A DNA stretch of 64,000 nucleotides, taken from NCBI RefSeq assembly GCF_028583425.1, contig NC_072795.1, positions 8,765,001-8,829,000 of the forward strand, given 5' to 3'. Below, piece by piece: positions 1 through 9,799 of this stretch. This DNA comes from Eublepharis macularius (Eukaryota > Chordata > Lepidosauria > Squamata > Eublepharidae). Under the pieces are notes generated by a model. That model was not told the origin of the DNA, did not search any database, and saw only the letters and a program-made list of their open reading frames with translations. A program made the position numbers and the translations under genes. Position 1 is the stretch's first letter, and each line of letters starts with the position of its first letter.

Positions 1-2608
1 TATATATTTGGAAGGAAAATCAACCTCATAAAAACATATCTTGGGCTAGATCTGCAGCTTCTGGGTCAGAATTTGAAACAACTGACCCGTCCAATAACGA
101 ACAATCAGGAGATGGACAAGGGGGATGTATGCTTAGAAACCGTACTGTTCCTATGTACCGTACTAAGAATTTTTTAGATAAAAGCCACCGCACGAAGCGG
201 GTGAGGTACAAAACTTAATCTTTAATCTTTCCTCCAAAATGCTTACTCCAGTTGAAACACGATTGTCAAACAAAGGTTTGGGATTTGTAACATTGGCAAA
301 ATACAATGCTTTTTGCACCAGAGTCGACTTCTTTAAATTATTTCGGCTTCTTAAACTGAGAAAACACTTTGGGAACACTACATATGCCCCAGGAAGTAGT
401 GGGATTAAACACTGTTCAACCTTTACCTCCGAAACTTCTGATAGCTTAATAGAAACCTTTGAAAAATTAATTATCAGGGATGTCAAGGAAATAGAGAGTA
501 AATATCACAAGGTATGGTACAATTTAACAAGAGAGGAACATATGGCTTTAACAAATCTTAGGGAAAATGAGCACATCATGATTAAACTCGCAGACAGGGT
601 GGGGGGTAACGTTTTACTCACACCTCAGACTACATACAGGAAATTAATTGCCAGTTGTCAGACTGAGAATATTACAGACCTATTGATTATGATTTCCTTA
701 ATGAAATTACTAGAGTCATTCAAATTGTATTGGATGAAGCTCTGGGCTTTAGTGAAATTTCTCAATCTGAATATAGAAATTTAATTAACAAGAATCCTTG
801 CAATCCTGTCTTTTATTGTTTACCAAAGATACATAAAGGTATATCGCCTCCACCTGGGAGACCTATTGTATTGGCAACTAATTCAATACTTGAACCTCTT
901 GCTATATACTTAGGTCAAATATCACAACCTTATGTTAGTAAAAGTAATACATACATTAAAGATACCACCTCCTTCATTAATTTTGTGGAAAATTTAGACA
1001 TCCCTCACAGAGCGTACTTAATGACTTTAGATGTACAATCTTTGTACACGTCTATACCACACTTAGAAGCTAGACAAGTTATCGAAACCATTCTGAACTC
1101 CAGACCATCAGATTATCCCTCCACCCCATTCTTGCTTAATCTCCTAGATATAATCTTAGAACACAACTAATTCAGATTCCAACAGCAGTTCTATTATCAA
1201 GTATGTGGAGTAGTCATGGGGTGCCCAGTGGCCCCCAGTATTGCAATCTTGTATATGGCAGATCTAGAAAAAAGATTTTTTTCTGAATAACTGTTAATCC
1301 TTTCTCTAATCAACTAGTTTATATGTAACGCTTCATAGATGACGTGTTTTTGGTCCTTTATAATCAATACTGTGCCAAAGAATATGTAGACTGGATGAAT
1401 TCAGTAGATCAGAATATCAAATTTACCTACCAAGGCAATCAACAATATATTACATTTTTGGACATTGTTATGTATGAACGTACTTCGATGAAGCTGGGGG
1501 TGAGACCTTACCGTAAAAGCACAGATAGGTGTGCTTATTTAGAATACACATCTTTCCACAGAAATAATTTAAAGAGAAATATACCATACAGTTAATTTCT
1601 CCGACTAAAACACAATGCATCTGTATCTTCTGATTATATAAGAGAATCTGAAAAGTTGACCAGTTCATTTAGATCTCATGGATATCCACTACAGGTGATC
1701 CTACAAGCTAAGGATGGAGCAGACAGTATTCCAAGACACTATTTATTACAATACAGAAACAAAAATAAAAATCACAATGCCGATATTACCTGGGCTTTAG
1801 ATTTTTCTCCTCTGTCAAAAGAAATTTCCCAGGTGATCAGAACAAATTAGCATATTGTGCAAGACTTGCCACATTGTAATACACCGCCAAAAATTGGTTA
1901 CAGAAGAACAAAAAGCTTAAGAGACCTTTTAGTGAGCTTAGGTTTAAAGTCCCAGCATGAAGAAAGAAATTTACCACTCAGCCACTTCACATGCAGGCGT
2001 TGCAACTTGCAATGTTTGCTCATTGAGTGCCAATTTAAATACTTTCAAACATCCACACACTGGTCTCCCCCTTTATTCTAGAAATTTTTCTACATGCTCT
2101 ATCTCCAATGTGATATATATTTTAGAATGCACTTGCGCTTTAATATATATTGGAAGCACTACACATCCTATTTGAACACGAATTCAAGAATATCTTTCTA
2201 AAATTAGGACTAAAAATAGAGAGGCTCCTTTAACTCAGCACTTTAAATCACATCATAGACATAAATGTGAATTTAGATTTTCTGTATTGGAAGTAATAAA
2301 ACCATGTGATAATGCCAATAAGATATTACATCAGTTTGAAGCTCAATGGATTTTTAAAATGGACAGTCTTGCCCCTAAAGGACTGAATAATGAAATTGAC
2401 TTTTCTGTATTCTTGTAATTGGAGTCTACCATCAAATGTATATTTTTCTACTATATGTATTTTTCTACTACATGTATTACTCCATAAAATGAATTCTTCT
2501 ATTTTTCTATAAAATGTATTTTTCTAATGAATATTCCATGTAAGAAATTGAATTTTTGTATATTGCACTGCTGTTTTAACATGGTCCCTTTAAGATAAGA
2601 GCACTGTT

Positions 2609-3477
2609 TCTTTTATATATATTTTTTATTTTAATTTCTAACATAGAAAACTACAAAAGACTATAAAAATATAAAGGAAAAAAAGGGGACTGGGGAAAAG
2701 GGAAGAGCAACATATAAACAGAAAACACACAATACATCTACATGTCTTGTATTCCCTTCATACTGCAATTTTTCTTTAAAGTTAATCCTATTATTTGATT
2801 CTCCAAGAGCTTTACGTCTTTACTTGTTGCTTTCATGAGTACTACATTTTCGCGTGCAGACTGCTCTGCTCCAGATGCTGTTTCTTTAATGGTTTTCACT
2901 TCACTTTCCACTGAATCAACCTTTTGCCCCATTTCATTTAACTTCACTGCAAAGGGCTGCATAACTTCAAAGACCACTCGTCTGACCATCTCTTCCAGGG
3001 TTTCCCCTTTCCCCTGTAACATCGCCATCACCGATTTACTCATCGCAGGGCTCTGCTTTTTCATCGCCATCTTGGGGGGGGGGGGGCGCCAGCTAAGTTC
3101 CGAAACTCCGTGAAGGGGAAGAAATCCGAGCCTTCTTAGCTTCAACTCCCACCAATCCTTCGCATACGCTTAGAAATCAGAAGGGATTTGCTTACTTACA
3201 GGTTTTCACCTTAAATCTGCTTATTGCCGTTCTCCATGGCCTGGCGGCACATGATGTGCTGCACAAGTCTGCCGGCCTCCGTTGGAGCAAATGGGCAATT
3301 TACCCCCTGCATTGCTCTCAGGGGGTTCTTCCTGCTGTGCTCCGGACCCTGGCCCCCTCACTGGGAGTCCGGGGGGTTAACCCTTGCAGGTCAACCACCC
3401 GGTCAGGCTGCTCGGACGTTTCCTCCCGGACCTGCGGAGAGGAGCGTCCGACATGGCTGGGAAAATGAAACTGAATC
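2609..3477 (-). mobile_element. Internally deleted L1 inserted in the PLE 3' UTR
   Basis: The insert is flanked by a 17-bp direct repeat, AAGATAAGAGCACTGTT, at 2592-2608 and 3478-3494, a target-site duplication typical of L1 retrotransposition. On the minus strand it runs from a GC-rich 5' leader (from 3477) through an ORF1-like frame to an A-rich tail (2609-2640 read in reverse). ORF2 is missing entirely although both ends are present. It is therefore a short non-autonomous derivative and not a 5'-truncated copy. Confidence 0.75.
2738..3145 (-). CDS. L1 ORF1p-like N-terminal fragment (coiled coil)
   Basis: The open frame encodes about 110 residues if started at the internal Met near 3070 (MAMKKQSPAMSK), which is more natural than the upstream Met at 3145. 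The sequence is charged and heptad-like (EMVRRVVFEVMQPFAVKL, then KVDSVESEVKTIKE), as in the coiled-coil segment of L1 ORF1 proteins, which form trimers on L1 RNA. The RNA-recognition and C-terminal domains are absent, so the product would not be a complete ORF1p. Identity is inferred from composition and from the surrounding L1 structure. Confidence 0.5.
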   Translation of the reverse strand: MKLRRLGFLPLHGVSELSWRPPPPKMAMKKQSPAMSKSVMAMLQGKGETLEEMVRRVVFEVMQPFAVKLNEMGQKVDSVESEVKTIKETASGAEQSARENVVLMKATSKDVKLLENQIIGLTLKKNCSMKGIQDM

Positions 3478-4034
3478 AAGATAAGAGCACTGTTAATGAT
3501 CACGCTGTTAAAATAGCAATTGGCTTAATGATTTGTACCCACACCTGACTGATGAATTGCCTTATGATGTATTGGAGATAATGAAAGCACACTGAAATGA
3601 AATAGTAAGTCCATTGCAAGTTAATTTTTATTTGAATGTTTACTATAAGGATGTTTGTAAAGTTATTATTGTAAATTGTAGAAATTGTGGCTGGAAGAAG
3701 AATTTCTCGAAATGAGCATAGATTAAACATGCTGGCCGGCTCGTTGCCACTCCGCTGGAGCCTTCGGCCATTGCACAGAAGGAAACCACGACCGGGCTTA
3801 CAAGCAGGTCGGCTTAATAAACACCTCGGATATCCCATCGGTGACTGCTGATTCCTTATCTGTAAAAAGACATATATTTGGACTTTAGTGACTATATATC
3901 AACTGTTGCTGGATATTGTGCAATACCATTATATGAATGAATAATTGAATGACTTTCACTGTTGCTCCTTTTTTCCCTCCTTGAACTACGCTCTCCCTGT
4001 TGTATTGTATGCTAGGAGGTTACCCTTGTCTGAC

Positions 4035-4535
4035 ACTGCTTAGTGTCCATGGTATCTGCAAAACTCTCCTCCAGCACCACATTTTAAAGGAATCAAAGGG
4101 AAATTCAAGCCATGGCTTAGGATGCTGAAAGATCAACACAGAAATACAGTATCTGACCGGGACAAAATAAAGAAAAGATGGAAACAAAAGATGGATCAAC
4201 ACAGAAATACAGTATCTGACCGGGACAAAATAAAGAAAAGATGGAAACAATACACTGTCAAAGATTTTCTATTCCTTGGTTCCATCATCAACCAAAAGGG
4301 AGACTGCAATGAAGAAATCAGAAGAAGATTCAGACTTGAAAGAGCAGCCGTGAGGGAGCTAGATAAGAACCTTAAAGATAAAAATGTTTCTCTGGAAATC
4401 TAGGTCAAGATAATCCAAACTATGGTGTTCCCTTTTGCTATGTATGGATGTGAAAGCTGGACAAAGCTGACAGGAAGAAAATTGATTCCTTTAAAATGTG
4501 GTGCTGGAGGAGAGTTTTGCAGATACCATGGACAC
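4035..4535 (+). mobile_element. BovB (RTE) LINE fragment with inverted end
   Basis: Plus-strand translation gives the familiar BovB C-terminal segment: DFLFLGSIINQKGDC, EEIRRRF, a YGCESW motif and a WCWRRVLQIPWT motif at 4495-4530. A stretch of about 52 bp at 4039-4090 is the reverse complement of 4483-4535, so the WCWRRVLQIPWT segment occurs twice in opposite orientation at the two ends. Neither the normal BovB 5' part nor its 3' end is present. This looks like a rearranged insertion or a repair scar at the edge of the CYP2 duplication. Confidence 0.8.
4131..4250 (+). repeat. 63-bp direct tandem duplication
   Basis: The unit starting GATCAACACAGAAATACAG at 4131 is repeated at 4194 with no visible change, giving about 1.9 copies inside the BovB fragment. 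It is local and not seen elsewhere in the window. Confidence 0.85.
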
Positions 4536-4892
4536 TAACTCCTTATGGAGTTTCTGCCATCCATCATATGGAGGCAGAAGGAGACAAACCTAGTAGTGGG
4601 TACAGGAAAACTAGGGGCTTAGAAACTGCTCTTACAAATGCAGCATCAGCTTTGTTGTATACATCAATTACACAAAGTTTCATAAAGATTGTTGATGTCA
4701 AATAGAATTTTTGGACAGGTCTACACCAAAAACATCTGCAGAGGAAGCAGAGGAAGCGACCATTAGTGGTGTGAACAAAAATGTTATTATTTGGATGTGT
4801 TGTCTGTTCATTTTTTGTTTCTAATTTTGTATGCACTCTTTAAAATGTTTTTTGGTTAAGGTTGGATTCATTTTAGGTGGCTAGCCATGTGG

Positions 4893-5052
4893 AAGAACAG
4901 CCTGATTTGAGTCCAGAGGCACCTTAAAGATGAACAAGATTTTCAGGGTGTATGCTTTCATGAGTCAAATTATATGAAGAAGAGGGAGCTTTGACCCTCA
5001 AAAGCTTATACCATGAAAATCTTGTTGGTCTCTAAGGTGCCATTGGACTCAA
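4893..5052 (+). repeat. Foldback repeat of the GTGGCACCTT family, intron 1 of copy 1
   Basis: Two arms of about 65 bp, beginning near 4905 (GATTTGAGTCCAGAGGCACC) and ending near 5050, are imperfect reverse complements around 4970. The same repeat sits at the paralogous position in copy 2 (42347-43195), so it predates the gene duplication. Its hammerhead-like core is degenerate here. Confidence 0.7.
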
Positions 5053-5639
5053 ACTTAGGGGTTGGATCCGTTGCTATGGTTGAATTACTTTTCCATTGAT
5101 CTCAAACGGGATTCCATTTCAACCTGGAATGTTTTTTGCCATTGCTAGTGTGATGAAGTTTCCAAGAAGTTCTCTTCCTCCTTCCTTGGGAAAAAACAAA
5201 AGAAAACAGACAAAAAACGTTTAAGCTTGTGTTTTCCTGCTCGAGTTTTAAATCTTTGAAAAGATGTAGGAGGAAAGGAACAGCCTGTCTCCTAATGATG
5301 AGTTTTCCTGATCTTTGAAGTAGCCACCTGAGGCTGTTAATTAGCATTAGAGGCTATTTGATACTTGTTTTGGCCCTTAACTTGTCAAGAAGCAATGTGA
5401 GAACACACACACCCATTCATCCTGAAAAGGAACTGAATGTGCACAACTCACCTGGTTATGAGTCAGCTTAGAGTTTTCAAGAAACAGGTTTCCCACCCCC
5501 TTCCTTTATCATATAATCTGTTGCACAGAACAAATATACATGACAAATATGTATGAACAGTGATGCACTTTGCTAACATATGATGCCACATATAAACACA
5601 CATGCTTGCTCATAGATGCACACACAACTTTTCTGAGCA
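5053..5639 (+). other. Intron 1 of copy 1, no gene seen
   Basis: The first part aligns with 43195-43380 of copy 2 (shared TTGATCTCAAACGGGA). The rest has no recognisable element. Confidence 0.6.
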
Positions 5640-6744
5640 AGAACTGTGGTGGTAGAATTAGAAATGGGTGCAATTACTGTGGTAATGATATGATGTATGC
5701 CAAGCATGTCATAAGGAAAGCTGGAGTGAAAAGTATAACTATTTGAGATACGCAGATGATACCATGTATAGGCTTGAAATGACTACTGATGAAAGTTAAA
5801 GGAGAAACTGCCAAGGCAGGATTATAGCTGAACATCAAGAAGACAAAAGAAATGACTACCAAGGAATTACACAATTTTAAAGTTGAGAATGAGGAAATTG
5901 AAATGGTTCAAGATTTTCTATTCTTTGGCTCAATCATCAACCAAAAGGGAGAATGTAACCAAGAAATCAGAAGATTGAGAGCTAGAAGAGAAGCAGTGAG
6001 GGAGCTAGATAAGTTCCTTAAAGATAAAGATGTCTCTCTGGGAAACAAGATCAAGATAATCCAATAGATGATATTCCCCATTACTATGTATGGATGTGAA
6101 AATTGAACAGTGTTGATTGCTGACAGGAATAAAATTGATTCATTCGAAATATGGTGAAGGAGGATAGTTTTGTGGATTCCATGGAGGGCCAAAAAGAAAA
6201 ATAAGTGGTTTGTAGATCAAATCAAGCCTGAATTCATCCTAGAAGCTAAAATGACAATAGTGAGGATATCATACTTTGGTCGTATCATCATGAGATGATA
6301 AGACTCTGGAAAAGTCAATAATGCTGGGAAAAGTGGACGGCAGCAGGAAAAGAGGAAGTCCTAAAATGAGATGATCTGAATCAATAAAAGAAGCCACGTC
6401 CTCCAGTCTGCAAGAACTCAGAGCGGAACTACAAGTGACAAAAGGCACAGGTTGGACACTTGTCAGCTTCCCTCAAGTTTTGATGGGAAATGTAGGCATC
6501 CTAGTCTTGCAGCTTGGCTCTCCGACTGCTGTCCAATGGACTTTTCAACTGTCACTTGTCCAACATTCTGCCAAGCTGCCTACATTTCCCATCGAAACTT
6601 GAGGGAGGCTGACAAGTGTCCAATCTGTGCCTTTTCCACTTGTAGTTCTGCTCTCAGTACGTCTGTTAACAATAGGACATTTTAGACGAATTCATGGGGT
6701 CACCATAGGTCAGTGACTTGACACATGACACACACAGTGTGGCA
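5640..6744 (+). mobile_element. BovB (RTE) LINE, 5'-truncated, decayed
   Basis: Frames contain an RYADDT reverse-transcriptase motif near 5748, then DFLFFGSIINQKGEC, YGCEN and a SFEIW...RRIVLWIPW segment. The 3' end near 6690-6744 carries the BovB terminal phrase (ATTCATGGGGTCACC, GTCAGTGACTTGACACATGACAC). Several in-frame stops mark it as dead. A 233-bp foldback element has inserted at 6421-6653. Confidence 0.85.
6421..6653. mobile_element. Foldback (TIR) element nested in BovB
   Basis: Inverted arms of about 75 bp run inward from GCGGAACTACAAGTGAC at the left and the reverse complement of ACTTGTAGTTCTGC at the right, with a short spacer between. The 5-bp sequence CTCAG occurs directly on both sides (about 6417-6421 and 6652-6656), a probable target duplication, and the flanking BovB reads continuously across it. 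There is no coding capacity. The CTACAAGTGAC part of the arm resembles the 118-bp palindromes at 12804, 13010 and 14102. Confidence 0.65.
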
Positions 6745-6952
6745 ATAAATGCAAGAAATATGTAATACACTTTTATCCCTTGATGAACTCAGGGCTGGGT
6801 GAGAATGAATAAACTGCAACACTATTCAGACAGAATGCTGTTACTTGGGAGGTGGCATCTTTGGAGTTGAAAGTGGTATATTGTTTATTCTTAATGGGAT
6901 AGCTTTAAAATACCGAGACTATAGTTGGAGGATACTGCCTAGTATAGAGTAT

Positions 6953-7168
6953 CTGTTGCATAGTGGTTAAGTGGCTGGGCTCTGAACCAGCCCAGCACAT
7001 CACTGATTCAATTTCCACTACTGCCATGAACTCTGCAAGTGACCTTGGGTAAGCCACTCTTCTCAGCCCCAGCTCCCCAGCTGTATTATGGGAAAGATGA
7101 TAACACTGACTTTGTTCACTCTTCAGAGTGTGGCACTAATCTGTTCAGAAGAGCAGTAAAAAAATAAT
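6953..7168 (+). mobile_element. tRNA-derived SINE, type A
   Basis: The head TAGTGGTTAAGTGGCTGGGC resembles a tRNA A box and GATTCAATTTC a worn B box. The body (GACCTTGGGTAAGCCACT, then CTGTATTATGGG) is shared with the element at 53972-54185. Confidence 0.7.
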
Positions 7169-7270
7169 AGAGTTGGTATATCCAAGGTCATCTAGCTGAA
7201 CCCCATGCACAATGCAGGAAATTCATGACTACCTCTCCCCACACCCCCAGTGACCCCTGATCCATGCCCA
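7165..7270 (-). mobile_element. Degenerate CR1 LINE 3' end
   Basis: AAGGTCATCTAGCTGAACCC followed by ATGCACAATGCAGGAAATTC matches the reverse-complemented 3' end of amniote CR1, as in the clearer copy at 16190-16312. Confidence 0.5.
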
Positions 7271-7596
7271 GAATATAAGCACTACGATCTTGTTGACTTA
7301 ACTTTCAATGTCCAAGTGGCTTCTGTGATGAAATGTGTTTTACTGCTATTGATTGGTCCGTGAACTGTCATTTTTTTAAAAAAGGAAATAGCTTCAGTTA
7401 TCCATATCAATGCTTAGTTAGTGGGGTACACATGTATGAACCTCAATATTTGGAGCATTCCTCTTGAGTGTAAAACATAAGGATGTATTCTTAGGGCAAC
7501 TTTTAATAAAAGAGATCACTGTCTAGTGTATACAGGGGTCTGATATCAGGGCAATGCTTTATTGGAGTGGGGAGTCTCCCAGAAATAAACATGGAA

Positions 7597-7843
7597 AGCT
7601 AGTTTGGTGTTGTGGTTAAGAACACGGGACTCTAATTTGAAAACTGGGTTTGATTCCCCACTCCTCCACTTGAAGCCATCTGGGTGACCTTGGGCTAGTC
7701 ACAGTTCTCTGGAGCTCTCTCAGCCCCACCCACCTCACAGGGTGTTTGTTGTGGGGATAATCATAATAATATACTTTGTAAACCACTCTGAGTGGGCATT
7801 AAGTTGTCCTGAAGGGTAGTATATAAATCATATATTATTATTT
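7597..7843 (+). mobile_element. tRNA-derived SINE, type B
   Basis: A tRNA-like head (TTGTGGTTAAGAACACGGGAC, B box GGTTTGATTCCCC) is followed by a CAGCCCCACCCACCTCACAG body and a LINE-like tail (AGGGTAGTATATAAATCA) ending in an ATT-rich run. A Helitron starts at 7845, inside that tail. Confidence 0.75.
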
Positions 7844-7844
7844 A

Positions 7845-9036
7845 CTAGCAATAAAGCCTGTTGTGGGGGAAAAATACAACAGGCTCTAGAAAGGGGAGGG
7901 CAGGCAGGCAGGCATTTGCTCCTCCTCCGTCACTGATTCCAGCTGATGAAGAAGGGGAGTGGGTGGGCACTGTCATCTGCTCCATGCCTGATCTGCCTGG
8001 TCTCCGTCATGTGAAGCTTTGTTACCTGCTCCATGCCTGATAATGCCGGGTAAAGGTGGGGGCATTGGCTCCTGTTCTGCACCTGACTATGGCTGAGTGA
8101 AGGGGGGCAGGCATTTCCACCTTCTCCAAGCCTGATCCCAGCTAGGTGAAGGGAGTAACAGACATTGCCTCCTGCTCTGCTCCTGATTCTGGCAGGTTGA
8201 AGGGGGGGGCAGGCATTGCTACATGTTTGGCTCCTAACTCCAGCAGGGTGAAGACAGGGCGGGCATTGCCACCTGCTCTGCTCCTTATCTCAGCTGGGTG
8301 AGGGGAAGAAAGGCATTGCCTCCTGCTCTGCACCTGATCCCAGCCAGGTGAAAGCACGAGGTGGGCACTGCCACCTGCTGCAGTCCTGATCCAAAGTGAG
8401 TGATGGTAAGCAGTGTGCATTGCCACCTGCTCTACCACTAATACCAGCTGGTTTAAGGCAGGAGAGTGCATTGCCACCTGCTCCACTCCTAAAACCAGCT
8501 GGGTTAAGGTGGGGGATGGGCATTGCCACCTGCTTCACTCCTAATACCAGCTGGGTTAAAGCAGGGGAGCACTGTTAGCTGCGTCACACCTGATTGCAGT
8601 TGGGAGAAGGAAGGCATTGCCATCTGATCTGCTCCTGATTCCACCTGGCTGAAGGGGAAGGGTATTGTCACCTGCTCTGCTCCTGATCCCAGCTGTGTTA
8701 AGGTGGGGGCAGGCATTGCCACCTGCTCTGCTTCTAATATATGCTGGATTAAGGTGGGGGTGGCATTGCCACCTGCTCTGCTCCTAATACCAGCTGGGTT
8801 AAGGTGAGGCTGGGCATTGCCACCTGCTCTGCTCCTAATACCAGCTGGGTAAAAGCAGGAGGCGGGCATTGCCACCTGCTCCCATCCTGCTCCCGGCCTG
8901 GGCTTCCCATCATTTCACGTTTTCTGGAGGGACATGGTGCCTTGCCTAGGCTTCTCTCCATGGCAGCTCCCTCTGGTGGTGCACAAGGGTATAAAGGGAG
9001 TTGTCTGAAACAATTTTACTCAATTATATAGTATGA
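7845..9036 (-). mobile_element. Non-autonomous Helitron with internal minisatellite
   Basis: Read on the minus strand it starts with TC (TCATACTATATAATTGAG, from 9036) and ends with CTAG (7848-7845), between a host A and a host T. Just inside the 3' end is a perfect 10-bp hairpin (7855-7864 with 7876-7885: AGCCTGTTGT/ACAACAGGCT). These are the defining Helitron ends. The interior is a minisatellite of about 50-bp units and there is no Rep/helicase gene, so it depends on an autonomous partner. Sister copies lie at 14948-15888, 19406-23114 and from 23115. Confidence 0.85.
8070..8890 (+). repeat. Helitron-internal minisatellite, about 50-bp unit
   Basis: Diverged units of the form CCAGCTGGGTTAAGGTG...GGCATTGCCACCTGCTCTGCTCCT repeat through the Helitron body. 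Translated on the minus strand they give repetitive [12 protein letters not shown] frames, which are artefacts of the repeat. Confidence 0.85.
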
Positions 9037-9799
9037 TTAATATTATAAAAGACAATAAAATAAAAACCATTGTGACAATATAGTATAGGGAAATAGTAAA
9101 GAAGGCACGCTAAGAGTTGAGCACAAACTCCAACATATACACACTCATACACAGTAAGGCTCCAAACCCGAATTATTCCACCTAAATCCTAAACATTAGG
9201 AAAAGTAATAAGAGACAGGCAATAAAATGGGTAGGGGGAGGGAGAGAGACAGATGCTTGTCCTGAAAAGGGAGGAAGAGCTGGAGTATCCAAAGAAGAGT
9301 GTAGAAGACCCAGCAATACTTATGTGCTGTGTGATCCAATCCCAGGTGGTGATTTGGTGCCGATTGAAAAGGAAAAGAGGGCAGAGACAGAGGCTCGCTC
9401 AAAGTCTCCGACAGTCTTTTGGACAGTCAACAGGGAAGATGTAGGAAGTCTGGTGGAAAACTGCAGCAAAGTACCAGAGTTTCTGTGGCTTTTTGTGTAG
9501 CTAGTAAGTCCTGAGAGTGCAAGGATGTGGGAACTCATGGACAGGGACTGGATCGAGGATGAGAAGTTTGGATTTGATTCGAGGGTTTGGGCAGGAAAGT
9601 GTCAGAGTCAATAAAATGATGACAGCTGGAGCCAAACACTGGAGAATTGACAAGACTGTCTCAGACTGTGTTCATGGATGCTGATAAGTTTCTGATAAGG
9701 GTGATTGCTCAAGGAATCCTTCCTTGGGTCAGGCAGTTATTAGGTCTAGTAACTGAGGCATCTCTATAGTTCTGAATGTGAGGGGAGACTGATATGATT
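9037..9799 (+). other. Intron 1 of copy 1, unclassified
   Basis: No gene, splice-paired exon or recognised element is seen. Some A-rich and purine-rich tracts occur near 9050 and 9230. Confidence 0.5.

Larger units (their letters stand above)
1..4014 (+). mobile_element. Penelope-like element (PLE), decayed, 5' end outside window
   Basis: This is a retroelement with a Penelope-type reverse transcriptase followed by a GIY-YIG endonuclease. Translated pieces in shifting frames show RT motifs (an LDVQSLYTSIP stretch near 1020, GCPVAPS near 1220, RFIDD at 1329-1343) and a GIY-YIG core (VIYILE...LIYIGST, 2110-2160). The last reading frame ends at 2418 in an NNEIDFSVFL C-terminus like that of the second PLE at 20145-22967. 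The 3' UTR continues to about 4014 after an L1 insertion at 2609-3477. Stops and frameshifts near 780, 1170, 1287 and 1595 make it a dead copy. The right boundary is approximate. Confidence 0.85.

Noticed and set aside
8142..8875. Several overlapping minus-strand frames rich in [14 protein letters not shown] repeats (also 14948-15836 and 19406-20125)
   Set aside because: They are the translated Helitron minisatellite in multiple frames at once; no start, conserved domain or splice context.
7845..9036. CRISPR-like array (regular repeats near 50 bp)
   Set aside because: No constant repeats with unique spacers; whole units drift, and the genome is vertebrate.
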